Assembly: GCF_947491715.1 (NCBI RefSeq)
Contig: NZ_CANLKR010000008.1
Span: 1 to 64,000, forward strand
Origin: an uncultured Shewanella sp.
GTDB taxonomy: Bacteria > Pseudomonadota > Gammaproteobacteria > Enterobacterales > Shewanellaceae
Direction: 5' to 3'
DNA length: 64,000 bases
The translations under genes were made by a program, and so were the position numbers. Below the pieces are notes generated by a model. The model was not told the DNA's origin. It saw only the letters and a program-made list of their open reading frames with translations, and ran no database searches. Of the stretch, positions 53,480-61,768 are shown in pieces. Numbering within the stretch: the stretch's first letter is position 1; every line of letters starts with the position of its first letter.

Positions 53480-55849
53480 TTAATGCCCGAACACTCTCAT
53501 CGCTATTCCTTCCAATACACTGTCTTCTCGATTATTCATATAATATTGTGCTTTGGTGACATCGCCCCCAGGCTCTGATAATGTGACATTTTCACCACTG
53601 GTATCTAACAACCGAATAGTCCAACTTCCTTTACTCGATTCACCATAAAATGCATTAGATAAAAAGACACCATCTTTAACAATATACCCTTCTTGCATAC
53701 CTTCACTAAAAGAATACGCAGGCACGATTAACGCTTGTTTGGATGAAAGCAGCACACTACGCGTCCCCTTTGGAGAAATGACTTCAATCGCCAAGTCCAT
53801 TCCCGCGGTGGTATTAAAACGCTTTCCTTCACTGTCCATTAATTCACTGAGCATATCGCTATTGAAAATGTCGAATTTAAATTGTACAGCTTCTAAGGTT
53901 AAATCCTCTTCGATATTAATAGTCAACATTACGCCATTGAGGTCATTATCTTTAATGACCTCTGCAAGAGGAGCCTCATTGACACTACTGCCTTTTCCTT
54001 GCCAATCACTGATCACTTGCTGGCTCAAATCTTTATCATAATGTTGAGCCATTCCGACTGCTGCGCCCGCATTCACACGACCAAAACCATATTTATTGTT
54101 AAACGCATACCCTGCAGCATTCGTCACCCAGGCATCATGAGCCATAAAATTACCACCAGACATTTTAATTGATACAGGTTTATCTTTTACATCCACCTGA
54201 CTGCTCGTTGATACCAGAATATGCCTTACATCACGCCAGGTTAATGAAGGATTCGCAGATAAGATCAAAGCTATCACCCCTGATACATTTGGCGCTGCCG
54301 AAGAGGTGCCATTGAACGTAGAAGTATAATTACAACTTAAGTTATCTTCATGAGCAGGATAATTAAAAGGAAAAAGTTGTGAGGCTAACGCATCACCATA
54401 AACCTGAGCCGACCGACTATTAAATCCTGCATACCCTTTTAAACAACTCATTTGATCGGTCGTCACCATTGCTGGCGCCCACCTGCCATATTCCCCAGCC
54501 GGGGCTGAAACAAAAATATTAGGGCCTGCTGTTGAATAGCTGGTATGCTTACCATCCGTATTCACTGCCGCCACACTTAAATAGTAAGGGTGTGCTTGGC
54601 TCAGCTCAAAACTACTGCTATAACAGGTTAATCCTAATGCATTTGCTCCATTATCTAAACAAAGTGACCCTTCAGCCCCACCATCCATAAAGCTATTACC
54701 ACTCGCCTTTACATTCAGCGTACCCTTTCCCTCCCTTAACTTTAAAACAGGATAAGACTCAATGGCTTCATCAATTGCTGAATAACTAAAAAACGTTGGG
54801 TAAGTGATCCCATAGCTGCGGTTAAAAACGGCAATATTATCTTGAGCAGAAAGGCCACTTCCAGGAAAACCATGCACAATAAAATCCGATTGTGGAGCAG
54901 CAGTTTGATTCCCTAAAAACTTCATACCAATGAGTTGAGTGTCGGGTGCAACACCTCGCCCCCCTATACCATTCCATCCTTCAGCCGCAATTAACCCTGC
55001 CACACTGGTGCCATGATCGCCACTTTCTGCCATTGATGTTGGATCCATTTTATTCAGAGCCGCGCCATCAAGATTTAATGATTTATTAGGCACAATATTG
55101 GCAACCAAGTCCTCATGGGTAATTTCAAGGCCACTATCAACCACCACAGCGGTCATCCCCTGCCCTGTCACTCCATAGGCATAGGCCTTCGCCACATCCA
55201 TGTCTTCACCAGGAACAAGTTTAGCTAAATTTTCCTGATACAAATTTTCTGTCCTCATTATGGCATCGGCTTCACTAAAGCCATTTTCCATGAGCAATTG
55301 AATGTAAGCTTGCCCTAATTCATTACTGAGTGCATAAGCTTTTTGCCCCGTATTACGCAAATGCCATTGCTGATTAGCTAAAGGATCACTCATCACATCT
55401 GAAATAACAATCGATGCGCTGGCTGATTGATTGTCTAATGTGACTGTGTAAAGAATTGTCGCATCTTCTCCGGTTAACGAGGTATACCGAAAGGCATTAT
55501 CCTCTAACATCGTCAGTATGCCATGACTAAAATGATAGATGTCTTCTTGGGGGAGGATCACCTGATCATCTTCTTTAAAGATAATGTTGGCGCCACTGTT
55601 TAATGTCGGCTCAACCAATAAACGAGACTGGATTGGGATCCAATGTTTAACCGCGGTAATTTCCACATTCGCAGCAGATAATTTTATGGTATTCTCAGAA
55701 TTGTCACCCGCTCCACTTCCATCCTCTGCACTTGTATCAGACTCTATTACATTTTCTGAATTATTGTGTTGATTATCTCCACCTCCACAAGCGCTTAAGG
55801 CAAGTATTACTAGTGTAGACAAACTTGAAAACTTAAATACATTCTTCAT
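53480..55849 (-). CDS. Lipoprotein S8 (subtilisin/kexin-like) serine protease with P domain
   Basis: 789 aa. Lipobox LSAC (Cys21). Residues about 60-155 are a beta-rich region, then NQQWHLRNTGQ typical of kexin-like subtilases. Triad: Asp238 in VVVDSGLEITHEDL, His279 in GDHGTSVAG and Ser516 in FNGTSSAAPNVSG; oxyanion Asn385 in KASGNSF. A P/proprotein-convertase domain covers about 650-789 (GSWTIRLLDTSG). No ordinary I9 prodomain is visible. Likely surface-anchored. First gene of a short secreted-protease run. Confidence 0.9.
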   Translation of the reverse strand: MKNVFKFSSLSTLVILALSACGGGDNQHNNSENVIESDTSAEDGSGAGDNSENTIKLSAANVEITAVKHWIPIQSRLLVEPTLNSGANIIFKEDDQVILPQEDIYHFSHGILTMLEDNAFRYTSLTGEDATILYTVTLDNQSASASIVISDVMSDPLANQQWHLRNTGQKAYALSNELGQAYIQLLMENGFSEADAIMRTENLYQENLAKLVPGEDMDVAKAYAYGVTGQGMTAVVVDSGLEITHEDLVANIVPNKSLNLDGAALNKMDPTSMAESGDHGTSVAGLIAAEGWNGIGGRGVAPDTQLIGMKFLGNQTAAPQSDFIVHGFPGSGLSAQDNIAVFNRSYGITYPTFFSYSAIDEAIESYPVLKLREGKGTLNVKASGNSFMDGGAEGSLCLDNGANALGLTCYSSSFELSQAHPYYLSVAAVNTDGKHTSYSTAGPNIFVSAPAGEYGRWAPAMVTTDQMSCLKGYAGFNSRSAQVYGDALASQLFPFNYPAHEDNLSCNYTSTFNGTSSAAPNVSGVIALILSANPSLTWRDVRHILVSTSSQVDVKDKPVSIKMSGGNFMAHDAWVTNAAGYAFNNKYGFGRVNAGAAVGMAQHYDKDLSQQVISDWQGKGSSVNEAPLAEVIKDNDLNGVMLTINIEEDLTLEAVQFKFDIFNSDMLSELMDSEGKRFNTTAGMDLAIEVISPKGTRSVLLSSKQALIVPAYSFSEGMQEGYIVKDGVFLSNAFYGESSKGSWTIRLLDTSGENVTLSEPGGDVTKAQYYMNNREDSVLEGIAMRVFGH

Positions 55850-56082
55850 GCTTTAGACTGCTCCTCATCCTTGTCGTTTCACTTAAACTACATTTTTGCA
55901 AAGCTAAGCAATCATTAGACACATAAATTAACCATAATAAAACATAGACTTAAGTTTTATATTATTTATTACAAATTAATGATTATATGTTTTACTTTAT
56001 GAGCATAATCAAAGAGCAATGTAACTATGATAAAGTGGCTGATACTTCTGGATGAAGGCAAATAAAATTCAAGGAATAAAAA

Positions 56083-56922
56083 TCAATTGCTAAAATCAAC
56101 GCCTGTACAAGATTTCGCTTTCTTATTCACTGTACTCAAAAATTGCTCTGATGGCACAGCGACCACTCTAAAACGCCCTTGACTATCATTGGCTCCTGCA
56201 GAAATAACTCCAGCGATAAAAGGTGTTGTGTGTCCTTTAACCTTAACTAAAATAGGCGCCCCAGAATCGCCTTTTGTTAGCGCACAATTTTTAAGGCGCC
56301 AAATTGAAGCAGCACTTCTTGGTAATGCGGACTCACAAGTGTCCGTTTTTGTTAAATATTGAGCACTTCCCTGAGCATAACCTGCCGTCATCAAGCTATT
56401 TATCATACCCACATGCTGATGCCATAATGGAAAATGCCCTAAAGAGCAGCCAATGGGCTGTTCAAGTTCCAGCACAACCCAATCAATTAATAACGCATTT
56501 TCATCAAATTTACCTTCAGGAAAAGTATTGCTAGGAACAGTGTAAGATTTTATCTGGATAACCGCTCTCACAGAATTGCCTTTTAATCCTGCATAAAACG
56601 TTAATTTATTCGGGTGAATATACGCCTTTTTCTTGCGGTCATAAACACAATGTGCAGCACTCACGATTAAATTAGCGGCCACTAAAGTCGCTGTGCAACT
56701 GGTCGTTTTTTGAACGTGTAATTTTCCAATTCGCTGCCATTGAAAGGCATTTTGTTTCATTCCCTTATCGTCTTCTCGAGCATGGACACTAAGAACCCAA
56801 ATAAGCAACGCAATACTCGATCCAGTCACCAGTAAAAACTTTACGGCACAGAATCCTTTCCAAGGCAAAATCATATTCTCCAATATCATTACAAACGATG
56901 AGGTAAAAGATAAATAAGACAA
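56083..56922 (-). CDS. Trypsin-like S1 serine protease, exported or membrane-anchored
   Basis: 279 aa. Triad: His91 in VSAAHCVYD, Asp147 in LLIDWVVLEL, Ser220 in KGDSGAPIL. An N-terminal hydrophobic segment (about 27-47) acts as signal or anchor. The called start is TTG at 56922 with GAGG 7 bases upstream; ATG at 56889 or 56874 (GGAG only 3 bases away) are alternatives. Chymotrypsin-fold, with Ser222-like GDSG intact, so active. Stands apart by 233 bases from the subtilase; possibly part of the same exported protease group. Confidence 0.87.
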   Translation of the reverse strand: MSYLSFTSSFVMILENMILPWKGFCAVKFLLVTGSSIALLIWVLSVHAREDDKGMKQNAFQWQRIGKLHVQKTTSCTATLVAANLIVSAAHCVYDRKKKAYIHPNKLTFYAGLKGNSVRAVIQIKSYTVPSNTFPEGKFDENALLIDWVVLELEQPIGCSLGHFPLWHQHVGMINSLMTAGYAQGSAQYLTKTDTCESALPRSAASIWRLKNCALTKGDSGAPILVKVKGHTTPFIAGVISAGANDSQGRFRVVAVPSEQFLSTVNKKAKSCTGVDFSN

Positions 56923-57059
56923 TCGCTTACCTCACTGTCTTTATCTTTTTATATTAACTCAACCTTTCTTATCTTTATTAACCATAGTGTACGTTGCCGC
57001 TATCGGGAAGAAATTAAAAAAATCCTAGTGGGTTAACATCGTAACTGACTAATATATTT

Positions 57060-57649
57060 TCAGTTTGTTGGTAATGCGATAACAGAACCGAAAACCTCTT
57101 CTTGAAAGACTCGCATCGTATTCGTGCCTTTCAACAATGTTGGTTGAATATAAAATCCGCTATTGAGTTGATCATTAAGCGCTTTGACCTTTCCAACGAT
57201 AAGGACTTCAGCCCCTTCATTTTTACCCATTTTCGATGTAATTTAAAATCTTATCAAATTGCGCTTTAGAGGCTTGAGCCCCCACCATGGTCTCTGTATC
57301 TAAAGGATTCCCTCGAATAATCTTCTTGGTTCGTTCAATAATTTTATGAATAAAAGTATCGTAAATATTATCATGAATAAATAAACGTGATGGACAAGTG
57401 TACACTTCACCTTGATTTAAATAAGCGAGCACGGCACCTTCAACACATTTATTTAAAAAAGCATCTTCAAAGTCCATCACATCATCAAAAAAATATTCGG
57501 TGATTTCCCCCCTAGCTCAACCGTTGATGGAATGATATTATCAGCTGCACACTTTAAGATATGGGAGCCCACTGGCCATTAATAAAATTACCATAACGGC
57601 TTTTAAAATATATCAGTGCATCTGAATTGCCAGGGTTTGCGTAGATCAT
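57060..57649 (-). pseudogene. Decayed aldehyde dehydrogenase (ExaC/AldB-like)
   Basis: Fragments read in order on the minus strand: ANPGNSDALIYFKSRYGNFINGQW (N-terminus, then a stop), a large internal gap, IPSTVELGGKSPNIFFDDV, DFEDAFLNKCVEGAVLAYLN-QGEVYTCPSR, NPLDTETMVGAQASKAQFD and QPTLLKGTNTMRVFQEEVFG. Breaks include an internal deletion of about 200 codons, a frameshift in a T-run near 57488-57494 and a second frameshift near 57221. The active-site Cys of GEVCT is Tyr here. The usual C-terminus is missing. Clearly non-functional. Confidence 0.9.
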
Positions 57650-58084
57650 GCCATTTCCTTTTGATTGACGTATATCGATTAACCTATTGACTTAACAATC
57701 CCATTGCTATTCCACTTAACGATTAAAAAACACTTTATTTTCAGTGGAAACACAGTTGATTTTTCAGCCAAATGGAAATACCATCTTAATCAATTATTTA
57801 ATCAATATAAAAAGGAGGTTTTGTTATGTATACGTGCCAAAGAGATTTTGCTCGTCATTTTTTCGCCATCAAGCACTCTGAACAACGCACTATCGTGCTG
57901 CGATAATCAGAGCTAGAGCGAAACCTGACTAACCCATGCCCCATGTTCATAGTTCGAAAAAGGTTCGAAAAAAAACCATAAAGTATGCGTTAGCAAAATA
58001 ATTAGAGTCACTTCACTCGGTTCACTGAATTGTCGTCAGCGTTTATTGATGAGGGTTTTTACACCCTAAATTCAGGAAAAAACT
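57650..58084. other. Interval between the ALDH remnant and the methyltransferase
   Basis: 435 bases with a strong ribosome-binding site and one very short reading frame (57826-57906). No other gene-like signal. Probably the decayed remainder of a larger locus. Confidence 0.5.
57826..57906 (+). CDS. Very short reading frame with strong ribosome-binding site
   Basis: 26 codons, MYTCQRDFARHFFAIKHSEQ and six more, ending in TAA. AAGGAGG sits 8 bases upstream of the ATG, much better than most genes here. No similarity recognised. It could be a leader peptide, a small protein, or the 5' stub of a broken gene next to the decayed dehydrogenase. Confidence 0.3.
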   Translation: MYTCQRDFARHFFAIKHSEQRTIVLR

Positions 58085-58903
58085 ATGTATTCAAAATCAA
58101 ATAAAAAGCCCCACACCGTCTCTTATTCTCAGCTTAACAAACACGCTTGGAATGAACGTACGCAGCGACATATCAAATCCAATTTTTATGATGTCACTGG
58201 TTTTCTTAACGGGAAATCTAGCTTAAATAACATAGAACTTAAAGCACTAGGTGATGTCAGTAATCAATCATTGTTGCATTTACAATGTCATTTTGGATTA
58301 GATACGCTTTCATGGGCAAGACTTGGCGCCCATGTTACTGGTGTTGATTTATCTCCAGTGGCCATTGAACACGCTAAGCAATTAGCGGTTCAGTCAGATC
58401 TAAAAGCGCACTTTATCACCCGTGATATTTATCAATACTTTGATGAAAAAAAGCTTGAAAAAAAACCTGAACTGTTTGACATCGTCTTTACCTCCTATGG
58501 CGTAGTGTGTTGGCTCAATGATCTTAATCGTTGGGCACAGGGTATTAGTGCACAGTTAAAACCAAACGGGATATTTTATCTTGCAGAGTTCCATCCGATT
58601 AATGATTTGTTATCCGGTGACGACTATTTTCATACCAAGCAAGCGCAAATCATCCAAGAACCCACATATACTGAAAATCATTGCAATGAAATCGACACCC
58701 TCGCCGTTTGGTCACACAGTTTAAGTGAAGTGATCACCGCTTTGCTTAATGCTGGGATTGTTATCGAATCCTTTAATGAGTATCCATTTTCTCCCTATGC
58801 CGTCTCTGAGGAATTAACACAAAACACTCAAGGACAATATGAATTAACACATCAAGGAAAAAAGGTGCCGTTGATTTATTCAATAAAAGGACGAAAGTGC
58901 TAA
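58085..58903 (+). CDS. Class I SAM-dependent methyltransferase
   Basis: 272 aa, cytosolic. SAM motif I is LLHLQCHFGLDTLSWARLGAHVTGVDLSP; motif IV FDIVFTSYGVVCWLNDL. The C-terminal half (YLAEFHPINDLL, ALLNAGIVIESFNEYPFSPY) matches the YcgJ/UbiE-related small-molecule methyltransferases. AGGAAA precedes the ATG. Substrate unknown. A terminator follows within 40 bases. Confidence 0.92.
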   Translation: MYSKSNKKPHTVSYSQLNKHAWNERTQRHIKSNFYDVTGFLNGKSSLNNIELKALGDVSNQSLLHLQCHFGLDTLSWARLGAHVTGVDLSPVAIEHAKQLAVQSDLKAHFITRDIYQYFDEKKLEKKPELFDIVFTSYGVVCWLNDLNRWAQGISAQLKPNGIFYLAEFHPINDLLSGDDYFHTKQAQIIQEPTYTENHCNEIDTLAVWSHSLSEVITALLNAGIVIESFNEYPFSPYAVSEELTQNTQGQYELTHQGKKVPLIYSIKGRKC

Positions 58904-58940
58904 CAACTGAAAAATAAAAACACAATAAACACATATAGCC

Positions 58941-58970
58941 AAAGGGGGTGTAACACTCCCTTTCGCTTTT
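58941..58970 (+). terminator. Terminator after the methyltransferase
   Basis: AAAGGGGGTG/CACTCCCTTT (10 bp with one G-T pair, loop TAA) followed by CGCTTTTT. Confidence 0.8.
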
Positions 58971-59097
58971 TGGCAACGAAAATTAATTTTTGCCCTTCTT
59001 TTACTTACTGTTAAGACTACTCACAGCTAGATTCAGTTAAGATGAGTCTCTAAATATATCGCTAAAAAACGTTCATAACACTCAATGGGATCAATCA

Positions 59098-59577
59098 ATG
59101 AAAAAATTATTCTTTATCTTTCTCTTGTACCCTCTCTTTTTACAGACTGCTGTTGCTAGAGATACCATAGAAAATTATTCAGTTAGTGATACCATGGCAC
59201 TTGAACAATCTAAGAGTATTCTCGGTGACGATATCAGTTTCTATTTTGGTAACACAGAGCATCCGCCCATATTAAAAAGCTATGTTCAATTTAGAACCAA
59301 TAACAAAACCAATGCATTCAATAAAACCGATAAAGAAGCCTGCCAATGGGTCTTTTTATCTGCCATGAAAGAGTTGCGTAATAAAGCCAGAAGTCTGGGT
59401 GCTAATGCCGTCATTAACATCAAATCTAACTACAGAGACAACTTAACAGTCAGTGATAACACCTTCCAATGCGGCGCTGGTGCGCTGATAGCAGGTGTCG
59501 CCTTAGTCGGTGATGTCGTCACACTCGATAAAACTGGCGCCGTAATTAATGATCCTAGTGATTATCAATATGAATAA
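59098..59577 (+). CDS. Periplasmic protein often labelled excinuclease ATPase subunit
   Basis: 159 aa with signal peptide (to about AVA-RDT). A conserved small periplasmic family in Shewanella and relatives, usually mislabelled as excinuclease; it has no ATPase or DNA-binding motif. Recognisable parts: DDISFYFGNTEHP, FLSAMKELRNKARSLGANAVINIKSNY and CGAGALIAGVALVGDVV. The LGANAV pattern recalls YbjQ-like repeats. Function unknown. Confidence 0.82.
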   Translation: MKKLFFIFLLYPLFLQTAVARDTIENYSVSDTMALEQSKSILGDDISFYFGNTEHPPILKSYVQFRTNNKTNAFNKTDKEACQWVFLSAMKELRNKARSLGANAVINIKSNYRDNLTVSDNTFQCGAGALIAGVALVGDVVTLDKTGAVINDPSDYQYE

Positions 59578-59650
59578 ATGACATTACTATGACCTAATGT
59601 TTAATGGTGAATTTATGCCCTGTTCACACGGAAGTGAAGAAACGATGATG

Positions 59651-59696
59651 AGGGTGAGCAATGTATCCTCTGCCTCATCGTATCATTGCTCACCCT
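59651..59696. repeat. 13-bp perfect inverted repeat
   Basis: AGGGTGAGCAATG at 59651-59663 and CATTGCTCACCCT at 59684-59696, spacer 20. The spacer's CCTCATCGT can also pair with ACGATGATGAGG just upstream, giving two alternative hairpins. It lies between the small periplasmic gene and the MFS gene. No U-run follows. It could be a terminator, an attenuator-like switch or a regulator site. Confidence 0.6.
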
Positions 59697-59807
59697 TTGC
59701 TCCTGTATGAACAGAAACAATTTTTTATCCCTTCACCATAAATCAGACTCATTATTCTCAAATCAGATTACACTCAATACTATTCATGAATATCAGTTGA
59801 TCTCATT

Positions 59808-60965
59808 ATGCAGCGCATTTCTTTTAATTGGTTAGCTTATGCTTTGTGCTTTATTGGTTACATGACCTTAATGGTTTCTCCCCCATTGGTGTTAGCCATC
59901 TCTTCATCATTAAATTTAAGCCCCACAAAAATTCACTCAGGTATTGGACTCATTTTCTTACTCTTTTCTTTATCGGCCATATTCTTAAGCACCTTATCGG
60001 ATATTTGGGGTGTCAAAAAAATCTTAACCATCGCACAAACAACCTCTATAAGTGGATTAATACTCACAGGCAGTGCAAACAGTGAAATGACGTTTTATTT
60101 AGGCTGTATTTTCATTGGCAGCGGAACGGGCAGTTATTCGGCGATAGCGCGTACCATTATCCTACGCCATAGCAGTGACAACATTGAAATGAAGAACACT
60201 TTTTCCCATTTCTCGATGTATATCATCATTGCCCCGGTGGTGGCGTCATACCTTGCAAGGTTCATGTTAAATTTTGACTGGCGTTTGGCCTATTACTTAA
60301 TGGCCTGCATTGAAACAATGCTGTTTATTACTGCCTTATTGATCCTCTCTGGTGATAAAAAACCACAAACATTAATCCCTATCAACAAAATTGTTCAACA
60401 TTTTCAATACTGTCTTTCTCAAAAACAATTTGTCTTAAACTGCCTCGCCATCGGCATTAGTTTTACCCTTTTTATGCAGGTCATTCTAACCAATATCCAT
60501 GCTGCGTTATCAGACATTGCAAAAATCAGTAATTCCCATTACAACCTTTTCTTACTTGGCATCAGCGCTATCTATATCTGTGGGATTGTTACTTATCGGC
60601 ATTACATCCATTTGAGCCATCAGCCTTATGTCAGAATAATAGTGCTATTGCTGTTGATCATGAGTATCGCAGGCTTAAGCTATTCACATCATAGGACTCT
60701 TTATATGATGCTCTCTATTTATGGTATGTGTTTTAGTTTAGGTTTCTTTATTCCTTTATCTACAGGAGCAGCTATGGTTCATATTCGACAAGCTCATGGT
60801 ATAGCGTCTGCATTATTTACTTTTGCTTTCGCATCAACTTCCAGCCTATATGCCTTTATTGAAGCTCATACCCAACTTTCATCTCATCAATACATGGTCA
60901 ATGCATCAATCACATCCAGTTTATTACTCTTAATTATCTCACTGTGTTTTTTCATCAAAAAATAA
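59808..60965 (+). CDS. MFS transporter (multidrug/efflux type)
   Basis: 385 aa, about 12 transmembrane segments. Motif A-like segment SDIWGVKKILTIAQ (positions about 65-80), then SGSANSEMTFYLGCIFIGSGTGSYSAIARTII and the symmetrical second half. A drug:proton antiporter of the Bcr/CflA-like kind is likely, but the substrate cannot be read. The upstream inverted repeat may regulate it. Confidence 0.88.
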   Translation: MQRISFNWLAYALCFIGYMTLMVSPPLVLAISSSLNLSPTKIHSGIGLIFLLFSLSAIFLSTLSDIWGVKKILTIAQTTSISGLILTGSANSEMTFYLGCIFIGSGTGSYSAIARTIILRHSSDNIEMKNTFSHFSMYIIIAPVVASYLARFMLNFDWRLAYYLMACIETMLFITALLILSGDKKPQTLIPINKIVQHFQYCLSQKQFVLNCLAIGISFTLFMQVILTNIHAALSDIAKISNSHYNLFLLGISAIYICGIVTYRHYIHLSHQPYVRIIVLLLLIMSIAGLSYSHHRTLYMMLSIYGMCFSLGFFIPLSTGAAMVHIRQAHGIASALFTFAFASTSSLYAFIEAHTQLSSHQYMVNASITSSLLLLIISLCFFIKK

Positions 60966-60990
60966 CTCATCACGGTTATCACCAATGAGG

Positions 60991-61755
60991 TTATACGGAT
61001 AATCTTATGGATTTTATTTTTTTCCACGCGATCCCTAACCACTCATGTATTGCCCATGTCGACAGTTGTAAGTTTTGGACTTCTGGATATAACTGAGTGA
61101 CATTAAAGGGGCTCAAAATCTTTCGACTCATGTGCATTGTCGGCGCTGATACCACATTCATATTTTCTTGCTCATAAAACCCCATAGTGCGCCTCATATG
61201 ATTCGCCGTCGTCACCACAGCCACTTTCTGCGAGCCCACAATCCTCTTTATGAGCAAGACTTCCTCCTCCGTATCTCTAGGTTGATCATTAATTTGTATA
61301 TGACTTGCTGGTACTCCCAAAGATAAAGCTAATGCTCTGTGCATCTCGGCAGTAGAACGCCTAGCACTCACACCGGCATAACCTGTCAATAATAACTGCG
61401 CTTGTGGATTAAGATGCCATATACGCACTGCCTCAACCACCCGTAAACTTGATGTATAAGTAAGCTGGCTAGTGATAGGTAAAGTCTCATCCTCAATATG
61501 ACCATTACCTAATACATGAATAAAATCGACTTTTTCATCATTATAGGCTGGATATTGATACTCTAATGGGCTCATCAAGGTAAAGGCGACAGGGGCTAAA
61601 CTGAGTATGTACAACCCAGACAGTGAAAACAATAATAAACGCCCAGCGAGTGTCGTTTTCTGACGCAAAAATAAAATAAACGCGATGACACTCAGTAATA
61701 ATGCCATGGGTAAAGGCATAAGCAAATTACCCAGTATCCATTTAATATAAAACAT
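60991..61755 (-). CDS. elyC: Envelope biogenesis factor ElyC (DUF218)
   Basis: 254 aa from the ATG at 61755, which matches the family start (GNLLMPLPMALLL); an in-frame ATG at 61794 would overlap csrD. Two N-terminal transmembrane helices, then the DUF218 domain with FIHVLGNGHIED, SLRVVEAVRIWHLNP, LLLTGYAG and VVTTANHMRRTMGF. E. coli ElyC affects undecaprenyl-phosphate supply for peptidoglycan and ECA. Follows csrD by 13 bases. Confidence 0.92.
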   Translation of the reverse strand: MFYIKWILGNLLMPLPMALLLSVIAFILFLRQKTTLAGRLLLFSLSGLYILSLAPVAFTLMSPLEYQYPAYNDEKVDFIHVLGNGHIEDETLPITSQLTYTSSLRVVEAVRIWHLNPQAQLLLTGYAGVSARRSTAEMHRALALSLGVPASHIQINDQPRDTEEEVLLIKRIVGSQKVAVVTTANHMRRTMGFYEQENMNVVSAPTMHMSRKILSPFNVTQLYPEVQNLQLSTWAIHEWLGIAWKKIKSIRLSV

Positions 61756-61768
61756 ACTTATTATCTTC

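Noticed and set aside
57223..57480. An 85-residue protein as an intact small gene
   Set aside because: It is one fragment of the broken aldehyde dehydrogenase, with dehydrogenase sequence continuing on both sides in other frames.
57704..57916. 70-codon plus-strand frame over the interval near the ALDH relic
   Set aside because: No ribosome-binding site for its ATG. The strong site in this interval serves a different frame at 57826.
59098..59577. Excinuclease ABC function for the small periplasmic protein
   Set aside because: It has a signal peptide and no ATPase or DNA-binding motif; the label is a propagated annotation error.
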